Shown: piece after piece, positions 45,722-52,733 of the stretch
How positions within the stretch are numbered: position 1 is the stretch's first letter
Layout: each line of letters begins with the position of its first letter
Assembly (NCBI GenBank): GCA_900470805.1
Contig: UCCA01000005.1
Coordinates: 62,001-126,000, forward strand
DNA length: 64,000 bases
DNA from: Hyphomicrobiales bacterium
GTDB lineage: Bacteria > Pseudomonadota > Alphaproteobacteria > Rhizobiales > Rhizobiaceae
Direction of reading: 5' to 3'
Program-made: the position numbers and the translations under genes
The notes under the pieces: generated by a model
Databases searched by the model: none
What the model was told of the DNA's origin: nothing
The model's input: the letters and a program-made list of their open reading frames with translations, nothing else

Positions 45722-47512
45722 CTACCCGTCGCTCTTTCCGGGAAGCACCGAGCTCAATACCTGCCGCACCGTGCCGCGGATAATGCCTCCTTCATTGGGA
45801 TCACCTTTTATCAGCGTCGAGGTGAGGTTCTTGACCTGCTCGAACGTCAGGTGTGGCGGCATCGGCGGGACTTCAGGGTCGGTCTTGACTTCGAGTAGCA
45901 CCGGCCGGTCCGAGGCAAGTGCTTCGTCCCAAGCATGCCCCAGGTTCTCCGGGCGATCGACAAACAGGCCTTTGAGGCCAATGAGTTCGGCGAACCGGTG
46001 GTACGGCACGTTCGGAATGCCTTGTGAGGCCTCGAACTTCGGATCGCCCTCCATCACCCGCTGCTCCCAGGTCACCTGGTTCAGATCCTCGTTGTTGAAA
46101 ACGCAGATGATGAAGCGGTGGTCGGCCCAGTCACGCCAGTATTTTGAAACGGTGATCAGCTCCGCCATGTTATTCATCTGCATGGCGCCATCGCCGACGA
46201 GACCGATGACAGGACGGTCCGGATGGGCGTATTTGGCAGCAATAGCATAGGGAACTGCGGCACCCATCGATGCCAGTCCGCCCGAAAGCGACGCCATCAT
46301 CCCGGGCCTAATCTTGATATCGCGCGCATACCAGTTCGCACAGGAGCCGGAATCGCTGGTCAAGATGACGTTGTCAGGCAGGCGTGACGACAGCTCCCAA
46401 GCGACCAATTGCGGGCTGACGGGATTGGCTTCGGCGTGGGCCCGTTCCTCAAGGAGCTTCCACCAGGCGGCAACGTTCTTTTCTATGCGGTTGCGCCATT
46501 TGCCATCTTTCTGCTCAAGCAGGGGCAGCAATGCGTTCAACGTTTCCTTCGCGTCGCCGACGAGATTGACGTCCATTGGATAGCGGAGCGACAGCATGCC
46601 CGGCTGGATATCGATCTGGACCGCCTTCGCCTGTCCTTCCTCGGGCAGAAACTCCGCATAGGGAAAGCCGGAACCGATCATCAACAACGTGTCGCAGTCG
46701 CGCATCAGGTCCCAGGAGGGCTCAGTTCCGAGAAGACCAATCGACCCTGTGACCCAGGGCAAGTCGTCGGGAAGTACGGCCTTGCCAAGTAAAGCTTTCG
46801 CAGCCCCGGCACCAAGCCGATCGGCGATGGCGATCACCTCGTCGGTTGCGCCGAGCGCGCCGGCACCCACCAAGATTGCAACCTTTTCGCCGGCGTTGAG
46901 GACATCCGCTGCGGCTTGCAGGTCCTCTTGGTATGGCACGATCTTGGGGGCTCGATAGCCAAACCCAGAATGGACGGTCCCGTGGGCGCGCGCCGGTTCT
47001 TCGTAAGCCATTTCCTGTAAGTCATTGGGCAGGATCAGCGCCGTCACCGTTCGATTTGCCAGCGCGATGCGTACGGCGCGGTCGATGAGATGGCGAACTT
47101 GCGCAGGTGTCGATGCCTGGTGCGCGAAGTCACCGGCGACATCCTTGAAAAGAGCCGCGAGATCGACCTCTTGCTGGTAGTGTCCGCCAAGTGCACCCCT
47201 TGCCTGCTGGCCGACGATGGCAAGAAGCGGCTGATGATCGGCTCGCGCATCGTACATGCCTGTCACAAGATGTGCCGCCCCTCGGCCTGAGGTCGCGATA
47301 CATACGCCGAGCTCGCCGGAAAATTTCGCATAGGCAGACGCCATGAACGCGGCCATCTCCTCATGGCGTGCCTGGATGAACTCGATCTTGTCGCCGGCAC
47401 GGTTCAGCGCGCCGAACACGCCGTTGATGCCATCGCCGGGATAGCCGAACATGCGGCGGACGCCCCACACGTGAAGACGGGAAAGGACGAAATCGCCGAC
47501 GGTCTGTGTCAT
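45722..47512 (-). CDS. Thiamine-diphosphate enzyme, pyruvate oxidase/PoxB-like
   Basis: This 596-residue protein has the three-domain ThDP fold of pyruvate oxidase and acetolactate synthase. The catalytic Glu is in IQARHEEMAAFMASAYAKF, the central FAD-type domain runs about 190-330, and the metal/ThDP motif GDGAMQMNNMAEL ends in FNNEDLN. PoxB of E. coli decarboxylates pyruvate to acetate and feeds electrons to quinone during stress and stationary phase. The C terminus lacks an obvious membrane-binding peptide. GAGG precedes the ATG. The exact substrate is unproven. Confidence 0.88.
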   Translation of the reverse strand: MTQTVGDFVLSRLHVWGVRRMFGYPGDGINGVFGALNRAGDKIEFIQARHEEMAAFMASAYAKFSGELGVCIATSGRGAAHLVTGMYDARADHQPLLAIVGQQARGALGGHYQQEVDLAALFKDVAGDFAHQASTPAQVRHLIDRAVRIALANRTVTALILPNDLQEMAYEEPARAHGTVHSGFGYRAPKIVPYQEDLQAAADVLNAGEKVAILVGAGALGATDEVIAIADRLGAGAAKALLGKAVLPDDLPWVTGSIGLLGTEPSWDLMRDCDTLLMIGSGFPYAEFLPEEGQAKAVQIDIQPGMLSLRYPMDVNLVGDAKETLNALLPLLEQKDGKWRNRIEKNVAAWWKLLEERAHAEANPVSPQLVAWELSSRLPDNVILTSDSGSCANWYARDIKIRPGMMASLSGGLASMGAAVPYAIAAKYAHPDRPVIGLVGDGAMQMNNMAELITVSKYWRDWADHRFIICVFNNEDLNQVTWEQRVMEGDPKFEASQGIPNVPYHRFAELIGLKGLFVDRPENLGHAWDEALASDRPVLLEVKTDPEVPPMPPHLTFEQVKNLTSTLIKGDPNEGGIIRGTVRQVLSSVLPGKSDG

Positions 47513-47681
47513 ATCGATGCCTCTTGGGTCACATCAAAATAGGTCTGCAACAAACCCTTGTTTCCGGGTGTTGGTCCGCAATGGCGGCAGATCCCTTCTG
47601 CTCCGAAAATCCGATCTGGAGCGGTTCGATCCGGACGTCCTGAGCGTCAGCGCAGAGACGCGATCACAATTCACAGTCAGC

Positions 47682-47706
47682 GGAACTTTGGTCGAAAACC
47701 GCAGTT
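47682..47706 (+). promoter_or_regulatory. EcfG/RpoE2-type promoter (GGAAC-N17-GTT)
   Basis: GGAAC at 47682 and GTT at 47704 are 17 bases apart. The following gene starts 41 bases downstream. The base before GTT is A. Confidence 0.6.
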
Positions 47707-47746
47707 TTCCCTGCGTCAAATCTCATGTCAGTCAAGGAGATGTTCC

Positions 47747-48061
47747 ATGCCCCAAGGTGACAAGTCCGCCTATACCGACAAGCAGAAGCGCAAGGCCGAG
47801 CATATCGAGGAAGGCTACGAAGATCGTGGCGTTTCCGAAAAGGAAGCCGAGCGCCGCGCCTGGGCCACCGTCAACAAGGAGAGCGGCGGTGGCAAGAAGT
47901 CCGGATCGGGCCGTGGCCATGCCGAAAACCATGCATCCTCCGAAAAAGGCGGGCGCAGGGGTGGTGCCGCTGCTGCATCGCGGACCAAGGAAGAGCGTTC
48001 CGCTTCGGCCAAAAAGGCCGCTGCCACTCGCAAACGCAATGAGCACCACGCCCATCATTGA
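47747..48061 (+). CDS. Small basic, disordered stress protein (KGG-like repeats)
   Basis: The 104-residue protein begins MPQGDKSAYTDKQKRKAEHIEEGYEDRGV, then has Gly-, Ser- and Lys-rich runs (SGGGKKSGSGRG) and a tail with AKKAAATRKR. It is very hydrophilic and basic, like DNA-binding or protective proteins induced by stress. Similar rhizobial genes are sometimes labelled plasmid stabilisation proteins, without evidence that I know of. AAGGAGA precedes the ATG. An EcfG-like promoter lies upstream. Confidence 0.72.
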   Translation: MPQGDKSAYTDKQKRKAEHIEEGYEDRGVSEKEAERRAWATVNKESGGGKKSGSGRGHAENHASSEKGGRRGGAAAASRTKEERSASAKKAAATRKRNEHHAHH

Positions 48062-48071
48062 CCCCTGATAT

Positions 48072-48091
48072 GGCGCCCGACCCAGGGCGCC
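48072..48091. other. Intercistronic hairpin
   Basis: GGCGCCC and GGGCGCC form a perfect seven-base stem with a six-base loop between the basic protein gene and the DUF3175 gene. There is no T run; it may tune expression of the downstream gene. Confidence 0.4.
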
Positions 48092-48112
48092 GCTTCACAT
48101 GCGGAGGATCCG

Positions 48113-48409
48113 ATGCCGAAAAAGAAACCCAAGCAGAAATGGTCGCAGGACGTGACCGACAACAGCGATGCGATGGACCTCGAAGGCGGGGTGTTCAAGC
48201 AGCGCAGCGCCAAGAAGATCGCGGATTCTCTCAAGCATTCCGCGGAGGAAAGCCCGCGGCGAAAGGCCAGCCCTTTCCAGTCTGCGATGTCGATGCTTAC
48301 CTTCTATATCAATCGTGCCGGTAAGCAGTTGTCTCGATCACGCCTGGCGACCCTCAATCGCGCCAAGGACGAGTTGCGCAAGGACTTTGGCAAGCAGCCG
48401 AAGCGCTAA
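48113..48409 (+). CDS. DUF3175 family protein
   Basis: The 98-residue basic protein reads KKKPKQKWSQDVTDNSDAMDLEGGVF, then KRSA-like KKIADSLKHSA and a final helix FYINRAGKQLSRSRLATLNRAKDEL. This is the DUF3175 pattern; its function is unknown. GCGGAGGA precedes the ATG. It is second in a row of small stress genes behind the EcfG-like promoter at 47682. Confidence 0.85.
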   Translation: MPKKKPKQKWSQDVTDNSDAMDLEGGVFKQRSAKKIADSLKHSAEESPRRKASPFQSAMSMLTFYINRAGKQLSRSRLATLNRAKDELRKDFGKQPKR

Positions 48410-48444
48410 AGAGCCTCTCGTTTGATGCTGAAGGGAGAGTGGCG

Positions 48445-48672
48445 ATGCCGGTCATAAAAGCGCCGAATGACAATCCGCGCGACGACGATCTCGAATGCCA
48501 GCAGGCTTTGGAACCGTCGTTTCTGTCGATCATCGAGGAAGCCGTTGCTGCCGGCTGGCCCCGCCGCCTCGTGCTGCAATCGCTGGGCGATCTCGCCGAT
48601 AACCTTTGGACCGATGAGGAACAGCTCGGACCGCAACCGGAACTACCGGCCGTCGGGAGTTTCGATCCTTAA
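48445..48672 (+). CDS. Hypothetical small acidic protein, 75 residues
   Basis: The ATG at 48445 has GGGAG eight bases upstream, whereas a GTG at 48439 is too close. The product reads MPVIKAPNDNPRDDDLECQQAL, then a helix FLSIIEEAVAAGWPRRLVLQSLGDLA. The pattern of a helix with GWPRR-x-V recalls small conserved rhizobial proteins, but I know no function. Its last codons overlap the convergent UdgX gene by four bases. Confidence 0.6.
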   Translation: MPVIKAPNDNPRDDDLECQQALEPSFLSIIEEAVAAGWPRRLVLQSLGDLADNLWTDEEQLGPQPELPAVGSFDP

Positions 48673-49346
48673 CCATTTTGCCGTGCCGTCATCAGTGACG
48701 CATTCAGATGGTCGCCAATGCTCTTGAGGTCGCTGATAAAGCGCTGGCGCTCGCTCTCACGATCATCGTGATCGCGGATCCGGAGCAGATAGGACGGATG
48801 GATCGTGACCAGGATAGGCGTCCCGCTTGCTGCAGGTAGAACGTGTCCTCGTTCCTTGGTCAGTCCGACCGATCGGCCCATCAGAGTGTAGAGGGCTGTC
48901 GCCCCGAGCGCCACGATGAGGTCAGGCCGGAGGAGCTCAAGTTCGCCGCCCAGCCACCAGGCGCAACGTTGTATCTCACCGGCGTTTGGCTTGGCATGAA
49001 GGCGCCGTTTGTCGCGTCGTTCGAATTTGAAGTGCTTGACCGCATTGGTCACGTAGCAGAGTGATCGATCAACGCCGGCTTCCTGCAGACATTCGTCGAG
49101 CAGCCTACCCGCGGGGCCGACGAAAGGCTTGCCGGCGATGTCCTCCTGATCTCCCGGTTGCTCGCCAATCAGCACAACCCTCGCCTCGGACGGGCCTTCG
49201 CCGAACACGGTTTGGGTAGCATCCCGGTAGAGATCACAGCGTTCACAGGCCTCAGCTTGGTGCCGCAACGCGCTCAAACTTGTTGCCTGTGGATGGGGTT
49301 CTGCAAGAGCAGGCGGGACCTGCGCCTTGCGGGTGGTCGTCGGCAT
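48669..49346 (-). CDS. Uracil-DNA glycosylase of the UdgX group
   Basis: The 225-residue protein has the family-4-type iron-sulfur Cys (CERCDLY), the water-activating motif GEQPGDQED and the HPSYLL end motif. The extra loop RDKRRLHAKP matches the KRRIH loop of mycobacterial UdgX, whose His forms a covalent bond to DNA after uracil is removed. It therefore probably binds uracil-DNA irreversibly. The gene is seven bases after the flavodoxin-fold gene and should share its EcfG-like promoter. Confidence 0.86.
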   Translation of the reverse strand: MPTTTRKAQVPPALAEPHPQATSLSALRHQAEACERCDLYRDATQTVFGEGPSEARVVLIGEQPGDQEDIAGKPFVGPAGRLLDECLQEAGVDRSLCYVTNAVKHFKFERRDKRRLHAKPNAGEIQRCAWWLGGELELLRPDLIVALGATALYTLMGRSVGLTKERGHVLPAASGTPILVTIHPSYLLRIRDHDDRESERQRFISDLKSIGDHLNASLMTARQNG

Positions 49347-49352
49347 TGCCTG

Positions 49353-49970
49353 CTAGCCCTCCTCGCCCGGATATTGGGATTTCTTCAGAAGCTTGGCGAG
49401 ATGAACCGTATTGCGCGCCAGCATCGATATCATCGTCTGAACCGCCCCCGGGGTCTTTTTGAGATCGACAAAGTTCGTCGATCCCATGGCCTCGCCGACC
49501 CAGTAGGCAACCGCATTGGCCGGAATCGTGAAGCCGACATCGTTGAGGGCCTGAAACACTTCCGCGGAAACGTGGTGGGCGCCATCCTCGTTACCGACCA
49601 CCGCAACTGCTGCGACCTTGCCATAGGACACCATGCGGCCCTGATCGTCGGTCTCTTCGAGAAACGCGTCCATCCGCTCGAGAGCCCGCTTGCAAACGCT
49701 TCCCGGCTGCCCGAGCCAAATCGGCGTGCCGATCAGCAGAATATCGGCTTCCAGAACCTTTTTGCGGATGGCCGGCCACGCGTCTCCTTCGCCTTCGTCC
49801 GACGTCACGCCCGGCTTGATGTTATGATCGGAAAGCCGAATGCTCTCGGTTTCGACGCCGTGCGTCTTGAACTCTTCGGCAATGAGTTCGAGCAATTTGC
49901 CGGTGGAGGATGGCTCTGAGGCATCTGAGGATTTCAGAGTGCCGTTCAAGGCAAGTGCTTTCAAAGACAT
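49353..49970 (-). CDS. NADPH-dependent FMN reductase/flavodoxin-fold protein
   Basis: The 205-residue protein begins MSLKALALNGTLKSSD. It has a phosphate-loop-like start, then ILLIGTPIWLGQPGSVCKRALERMD and VAAVAVVGNEDGAHHVSAEVF, the usual layout of FMN-binding NAD(P)H oxidoreductases. The ATG at 49970 has AGGAGC upstream; the open frame beyond it is a shadow. An EcfG-like promoter lies 83 bases upstream. It is probably first in an operon with UdgX. Confidence 0.88.
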   Translation of the reverse strand: MSLKALALNGTLKSSDASEPSSTGKLLELIAEEFKTHGVETESIRLSDHNIKPGVTSDEGEGDAWPAIRKKVLEADILLIGTPIWLGQPGSVCKRALERMDAFLEETDDQGRMVSYGKVAAVAVVGNEDGAHHVSAEVFQALNDVGFTIPANAVAYWVGEAMGSTNFVDLKKTPGAVQTMISMLARNTVHLAKLLKKSQYPGEEG

Positions 49971-50052
49971 AGTTGCTCCTGCTGTGAAAATGGGCCGGCT
50001 GTTCCAACAGCCTAATGTTCGGGAAGCGTTGGTACCTCCAACTCGCAAGCGA

Positions 50053-50077
50053 AACCGATCATCAGCCGAGTTGTTCC
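50053..50077 (-). promoter_or_regulatory. EcfG/RpoE2-type promoter (GGAAC-N17-GTT)
   Basis: On the minus strand GGAAC (50077-50073) is followed after 17 bases by GTT (50055-50053). It reads toward the flavodoxin-fold gene, 83 bases away, and is back to back with the box at 50096. Confidence 0.58.
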
Positions 50078-50095
50078 CTGCGCGCCGGCTGTAAG

Positions 50096-50120
50096 GGAAC
50101 AATCGCATTGCGGTGCGGTT
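50096..50120 (+). promoter_or_regulatory. EcfG/RpoE2-type promoter (GGAAC-N17-GTT)
   Basis: GGAAC at 50096 and GTT at 50118 are 17 bases apart, with G before GTT. The quinone oxidoreductase gene starts 47 bases downstream. The -35 elements of the two divergent boxes are 18 bases apart. Confidence 0.6.
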
Positions 50121-50166
50121 TCCGTTTTGAACAACAAAAAATCCCGAACATCAAAGGAGTTTCATC

Positions 50167-51096
50167 ATGCAGGCTGTGCGCATTCATCGCTTCGGCGGAC
50201 CAGAGGTCATGGCAATCGAGGAAATTGACCGTCCGATCCCGTCTGCCAACGAAGTGCTCATCAAAGTCTTTGCCGCAAGCGTCAATCCGGTCGACGGGAA
50301 GATGCGCGAGGGCAAGTATCCTGTGGTCACCGAGAAGGACTTGCCCTATGTGCTCGGGCGCGATGTCAGCGGACAAATCGCGGCCGCCGGCGACGATGTC
50401 TCAAGCTTCCTCATCGGCGACGAGGTCTTTGCGTTTCTCTCGCCAGAACATGGCGGCTACGAGGAATTCGTCCTAGCACGCGCCGACGAGGTGGCCATCA
50501 TGCCAAAATCGCTGGATGCGGTCGGCGCGGCCGCCGTGCCGCTTGCCGGCATCACCGCCTGGCAGGGTCTCTTCGACCATGGCGGTCTGCTGCAGGGCCA
50601 GCGCGTTCTTATCCACGGTGGCGCCGGCGGGGTCGGACATCTCGCCATTCAGTTCGCCAAGGCAAAGGGCGCCTGGGTCGCAACCACGGTATCTGCGGCC
50701 GACAAGGAGTTCGTCAGCGACCTCGGGGCCGATCAGATGATCGACTACAAGTCCGAAAAGTTCGAGAACCTGATCGAGCCCGTAGACTTGGTGTTTGATC
50801 TGATTGGTGGTGAGACGCAGGAGCGAAGCTTCAATGTCGTCAAGCCAGGAGGCGCGCTGATCTCCACGCTTCAGGAGCCGGACAAGGCGCGCGCCGCTGA
50901 ACGTGACATTCGCGTCGGCCGCTACACCGCGCAGCCGAACGGCGCTCAATTGCAGCAAATCGCGGACTTGATCGATGAGAGCAAGGTCAAGGTGGTGATC
51001 GCGAGCACCTTTGAGCTTCGCGAGGCCGCAAAAGCGCAGGCAGCCCTCAAGGAGAACCATATCCGCGGCAAGGTCGTTCTGAAAGTCGTGGATTAA
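50167..51096 (+). CDS. NADP-dependent zinc-less quinone oxidoreductase
   Basis: The 309-residue medium-chain dehydrogenase/reductase begins MQAVRIHRFGGPEVM and has ASVNPVDGKMREG, a glycine motif HGGAGGVGHLAIQFA and DLVFDLIGGETQ. The zinc-binding residues of alcohol dehydrogenases are absent, so it belongs to the quinone oxidoreductase group, which reduces quinones or enones and so limits oxidative stress. AAAGGAG precedes the ATG. An EcfG-like promoter stands upstream. Confidence 0.92.
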   Translation: MQAVRIHRFGGPEVMAIEEIDRPIPSANEVLIKVFAASVNPVDGKMREGKYPVVTEKDLPYVLGRDVSGQIAAAGDDVSSFLIGDEVFAFLSPEHGGYEEFVLARADEVAIMPKSLDAVGAAAVPLAGITAWQGLFDHGGLLQGQRVLIHGGAGGVGHLAIQFAKAKGAWVATTVSAADKEFVSDLGADQMIDYKSEKFENLIEPVDLVFDLIGGETQERSFNVVKPGGALISTLQEPDKARAAERDIRVGRYTAQPNGAQLQQIADLIDESKVKVVIASTFELREAAKAQAALKENHIRGKVVLKVVD

Positions 51097-51198
51097 TCCA
51101 CCGATCTGGAGGCGCACCTGGAGACCCTTCATCCGGGCGCGTCTCTCTTGTCGATATCTTGGCAGCGGGCACCGCGCTCCGCTCGGTCGATTTTCCGT

Positions 51199-51224
51199 GG
51201 AACAGTCAGGCTGGCAAATCCGTT
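51199..51224 (+). promoter_or_regulatory. EcfG/RpoE2-type promoter (GGAAC-N17-CGTT)
   Basis: GGAAC at 51199 and CGTT at 51221 are spaced 17 bases, a full consensus match. The DUF4142 gene starts 30 bases downstream. Confidence 0.7.
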
Positions 51225-51253
51225 TTTAGGCGAAGACAATTCAGGAGATCCCT

Positions 51254-51777
51254 ATGAAACACCTTGCTATCGCTTCGCTTGCCCTCGTGCTTGCCGGTCC
51301 GGCCTTCGCGCAATCTGCCGCCGAGAAAACCGGCGTCAATTCGCTGATGGGCGTTGCTCCTCGGAAGACTTCGTCAAGGAAGCCGCCACCAGCGATATGT
51401 TCGAGATCGCCTCGAGCAAGCTTGCCCTGGAGCGTGGTGACGAAGCAACGAAAGCCTTTGCCCAGCGGATGGTCACCGACCACCAGAAAACCACGGATGA
51501 ACTCAAGGGCTTGGTGACCAGCGGCAAGGCCAAAGCACCGCTTCCGGCAGCGATGACATCCAGTCAGCAAAGCATGCTCGACAAGCTGAACGGCCTTAAG
51601 GGCGCCGACTTTAACAAGCAATACCACTCTGATCAGGAGTCCGTGCATGAAGATGCGGTCGATCTGTTCAAGCGGTATGGCGATGATGGCGACAATGCCG
51701 ATTTGAAAGCGTGGGCCGCCACTACGCGTCCGGCTCTGGAACACCATCTGATGATGGCAAAGGACCTCAACAAGTAG
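51254..51777 (+). pseudogene. DUF4142 family periplasmic protein, frameshifted
   Basis: A start at 51254 encodes a signal peptide (MKHLAIASLALVLAGPAFAQ) and continues to NSLMGVAP. There the frame leaves the family pattern. The DUF4142 body (EDFVKEAATSDMFEIASSKLAL to LEHHLMMAKDLNK) follows in another frame up to 51777. One base lost near 51358 breaks the gene. DUF4142 proteins are periplasmic ferritin-like helical proteins induced by stress. Only the promoter, ribosome site and signal peptide remain in register. Assembly error is possible. Confidence 0.82.
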
Positions 51778-51802
51778 ACCTGTGAAAAGTCAGGAGGCAG
51801 TC

Positions 51803-52381
51803 ATGATCGACGAAGAGGAAAAAAGACTGCGCGCCTATCAGATCTGGGAAAGCGAGGGGCGGCCGGAAGGACGGGATCTTGCGCACTGGTATCAGGCGGC
51901 AGACGGCGAGGCCAGCGCTACAGGTCAAGGCGCTCACTACATGCCTTACTCTGCTGGCGCGGCGTCTGCTGGGTCACTGGTGATCAAGTTCTATCATTCC
52001 GGCGATCAAGTTCGCGGATATGTCCGCAAGATCGCCGAGACCGGGCAAGACGATTCGATATTTCCTGGTGAGGAGATGGAGCCGGAGGCTGCTTTCAAAC
52101 TGGCCCAATCCCACAATGGAGGTTGCGGCGAGCCGATCTTCGTGGAGCTGACAGAAGGCGTCGAATGGGATCCGTCATGGGGGGCACTCGAAAATAATGA
52201 TCTCGAGACGGCTCCAGCCGAAACGGATGCTTCTCGCGCTGCGGATAATCCGACCGCCGCCCGGCGTCGCACGCGTCTGGCTCGAGAGGCAGAAAAGGGA
52301 CTGGGCCGCGCGGTGGGCGAGACGCAGGCCGAGGAGGATATGAGAAACCGCCGGTCGGAACGCTCAGGAGCTCAATCATGA
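51803..52381 (+). CDS. DUF2934 domain protein
   Basis: The 192-residue protein starts MIDEEEKRLRAYQIWESEGRPEGRDLAHWYQA, the DUF2934 motif (an amphipathic helix with W-x-x-A). A middle part resembles small beta domains (YHSGDQVRGYVRKIAETG), and the tail is charged, with RRRTRLAREAEK. CAGGAGG precedes the ATG. Function unknown. It follows the DUF4142 gene by 25 bases and overlaps the next gene by four. Confidence 0.85.
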   Translation: MIDEEEKRLRAYQIWESEGRPEGRDLAHWYQAADGEASATGQGAHYMPYSAGAASAGSLVIKFYHSGDQVRGYVRKIAETGQDDSIFPGEEMEPEAAFKLAQSHNGGCGEPIFVELTEGVEWDPSWGALENNDLETAPAETDASRAADNPTAARRRTRLAREAEKGLGRAVGETQAEEDMRNRRSERSGAQS

Positions 52382-52614
52382 CAAAAAATGGCAAACCGTC
52401 CAAGGCGCAGATTGAACAGGACGCCAGAGGGCAGTCCGAAAGCAACCATGCTGGTGGATCCAACAACGGCGTCAGCAGCGCCAAGCCGCGCGTGATCACT
52501 CATTCCGACGACGCGACGGTCAACAAGAAAACGCCCGGCAAGGGCAAAGACTCCGCGGACTGGGACATCAATTATGACGAGCGCGACATGAACGAGGGCG
52601 AGTTTCGAGGATAG
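52378..52614 (+). CDS. Hypothetical hydrophilic protein, 78 residues
   Basis: The protein is highly polar: MTKNGKPSKAQIEQDARGQSE, then SNNGVSSAKPRVITHSDDATVNKK and an acidic end YDERDMNEGEFRG. It is probably disordered, like other small stress proteins here. Its ATG overlaps the DUF2934 stop by four bases (ATGA), so the two are co-translated. Confidence 0.65.
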   Translation: MTKNGKPSKAQIEQDARGQSESNHAGGSNNGVSSAKPRVITHSDDATVNKKTPGKGKDSADWDINYDERDMNEGEFRG

Positions 52615-52628
52615 AGCTATGAAGCAAG

Positions 52629-52647
52629 CTGCGCCTTCCCGGCGCAG
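52629..52647. terminator. Hairpin before the oxidoreductase promoter
   Basis: CTGCGCC and GGCGCAG pair over a five-base loop, immediately before the EcfG-like -35 element. No T run follows, so termination of the upstream small-gene operon is only likely. Confidence 0.4.
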
Positions 52648-52648
52648 C

Positions 52649-52673
52649 GGAACTTGGTGCGACATCGAAGGTT
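52649..52673 (+). promoter_or_regulatory. EcfG/RpoE2-type promoter (GGAAC-N17-GTT)
   Basis: GGAAC at 52649 and GTT at 52671 are 17 bases apart, with G before GTT. The oxidoreductase start codon is 61 bases downstream. If active, it drives the whole FdhF-cytochrome-oxidase operon. Confidence 0.6.
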
Positions 52674-52733
52674 TACTGTAACCGGGGAGCCTCAACCGAG
52701 ATGGCTCGCCTCGTGGTATATCTTGAGGCATCC

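Noticed and set aside
49158..49919. 253-codon plus-strand frame opposite UdgX and the flavodoxin-fold gene
   Set aside because: Both minus-strand products have clear family motifs; this frame has none.
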